DNA of 64,000 nucleotides, taken from an uncultured Synergistales bacterium. Its GTDB lineage: Bacteria; Synergistota; Synergistia; Synergistales; Aminobacteriaceae. How positions within the stretch are numbered: the stretch's first letter is position 1; the number at the start of each line of letters is the position of its first letter. The notes under the pieces were generated by a model. That model ran no database searches. It saw only the letters and a list, made by a program, of their open reading frames with translations, and had not been told where the DNA came from. Shown in pieces: positions 63,955 to 64,000 of the stretch. The position numbers were made by a program, and so were the translations under genes. Where the stretch lies: NCBI GenBank assembly GCA_905233565.1, contig CAJOCL010000005.1, forward strand, positions 77,090-141,089, in the 5' to 3' direction.

Positions 63955-64000
63955 GAATTTTTCACGGCCTTCTGTAATATGATTGATTTTTATTATATTA

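Overview
The window looks like a chromosomal segment of a Gram-negative anaerobe of the phylum Synergistota. The best evidence is two large secreted proteins (30219-34073 and 54260-57595) that end in a Cys-containing motif (SGGC / SSGC), a hydrophobic helix and a short basic tail. This matches the Synergist-CTERM type of C-terminal sorting signal known from that phylum. The phylum call is an inference. Starts are often TTG or GTG behind strong GGAGG-type ribosome sites, and I used those sites to trim many starts. The density of core genes argues against a phage or plasmid.

Layout. 1-2.3 kb: end of a polysaccharide sugar transferase and a secreted TPR/propeller-like protein. 2.3-7.9 kb: DUF554 protein, rqcP, then eno-ridA-yajC-secD-secF. 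7.9-11.5 kb: a trehalose PTS operon (treB-treC) on the minus strand. 11.6-14 kb: folK and a minus-strand nadE-yebC-ruvC operon in which ruvC is broken. 14.2-15.1 kb: two tandem paralogous small secreted proteins. 15.2-18 kb: a short cobalamin methionine synthase and a small Cys-rich protein. 18-29.2 kb: Gfo/Idh oxidoreductase, a RecB/AddA-like helicase-nuclease with Fe-S cysteines, DUF1275 protein, ilvA, a LysM-M23 peptidase and glyQS. 29.3-34.1 kb: a repeat coiled-coil protein and a 1284-residue metallopeptidase with leucine-rich repeats. 34.1-37.2 kb: a candidate small RNA, lepA and hemW. 37.3-40.4 kb: a possibly acquired cassette of NRAMP-like transporter, YcsI/D-glutamate cyclase-like protein and amidohydrolase. 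40.6-43.8 kb: SRP RNA and a three-gene glycosyltransferase operon, preceded by a second candidate structured RNA. 44-46.8 kb: cation/proton antiporter, LprI-like protein and a Thr-Tyr-Thr tRNA cluster. 46.9-52.2 kb: folP-gyrA-psd-pssA. 52.2-60.2 kb: S9 peptidase, a Tp47-like repeat surface protein, a K+/H+ antiporter and an L,D-transpeptidase. 60.2-64 kb: ychF, a small lipoprotein and copA.

Common themes are envelope biogenesis (Sec accessory proteins, phosphatidylethanolamine synthesis, glycosyltransferases, peptidoglycan hydrolase and transpeptidase), peptide and amino-acid use (S9 and metallo-peptidases, threonine deaminase, D-glutamate cyclase-like enzyme), and translation (glyQS, lepA, tRNAs, SRP RNA, rqcP). 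The least explained parts are two intergenic loci with promoter, fold and terminator (34.14-34.25 kb plus strand; 43.82-44.03 kb minus strand), the Tp47-like repeat protein, the tandem small secreted paralogs, and the broken ruvC. No CRISPR array, transposase, prophage or rRNA was seen.
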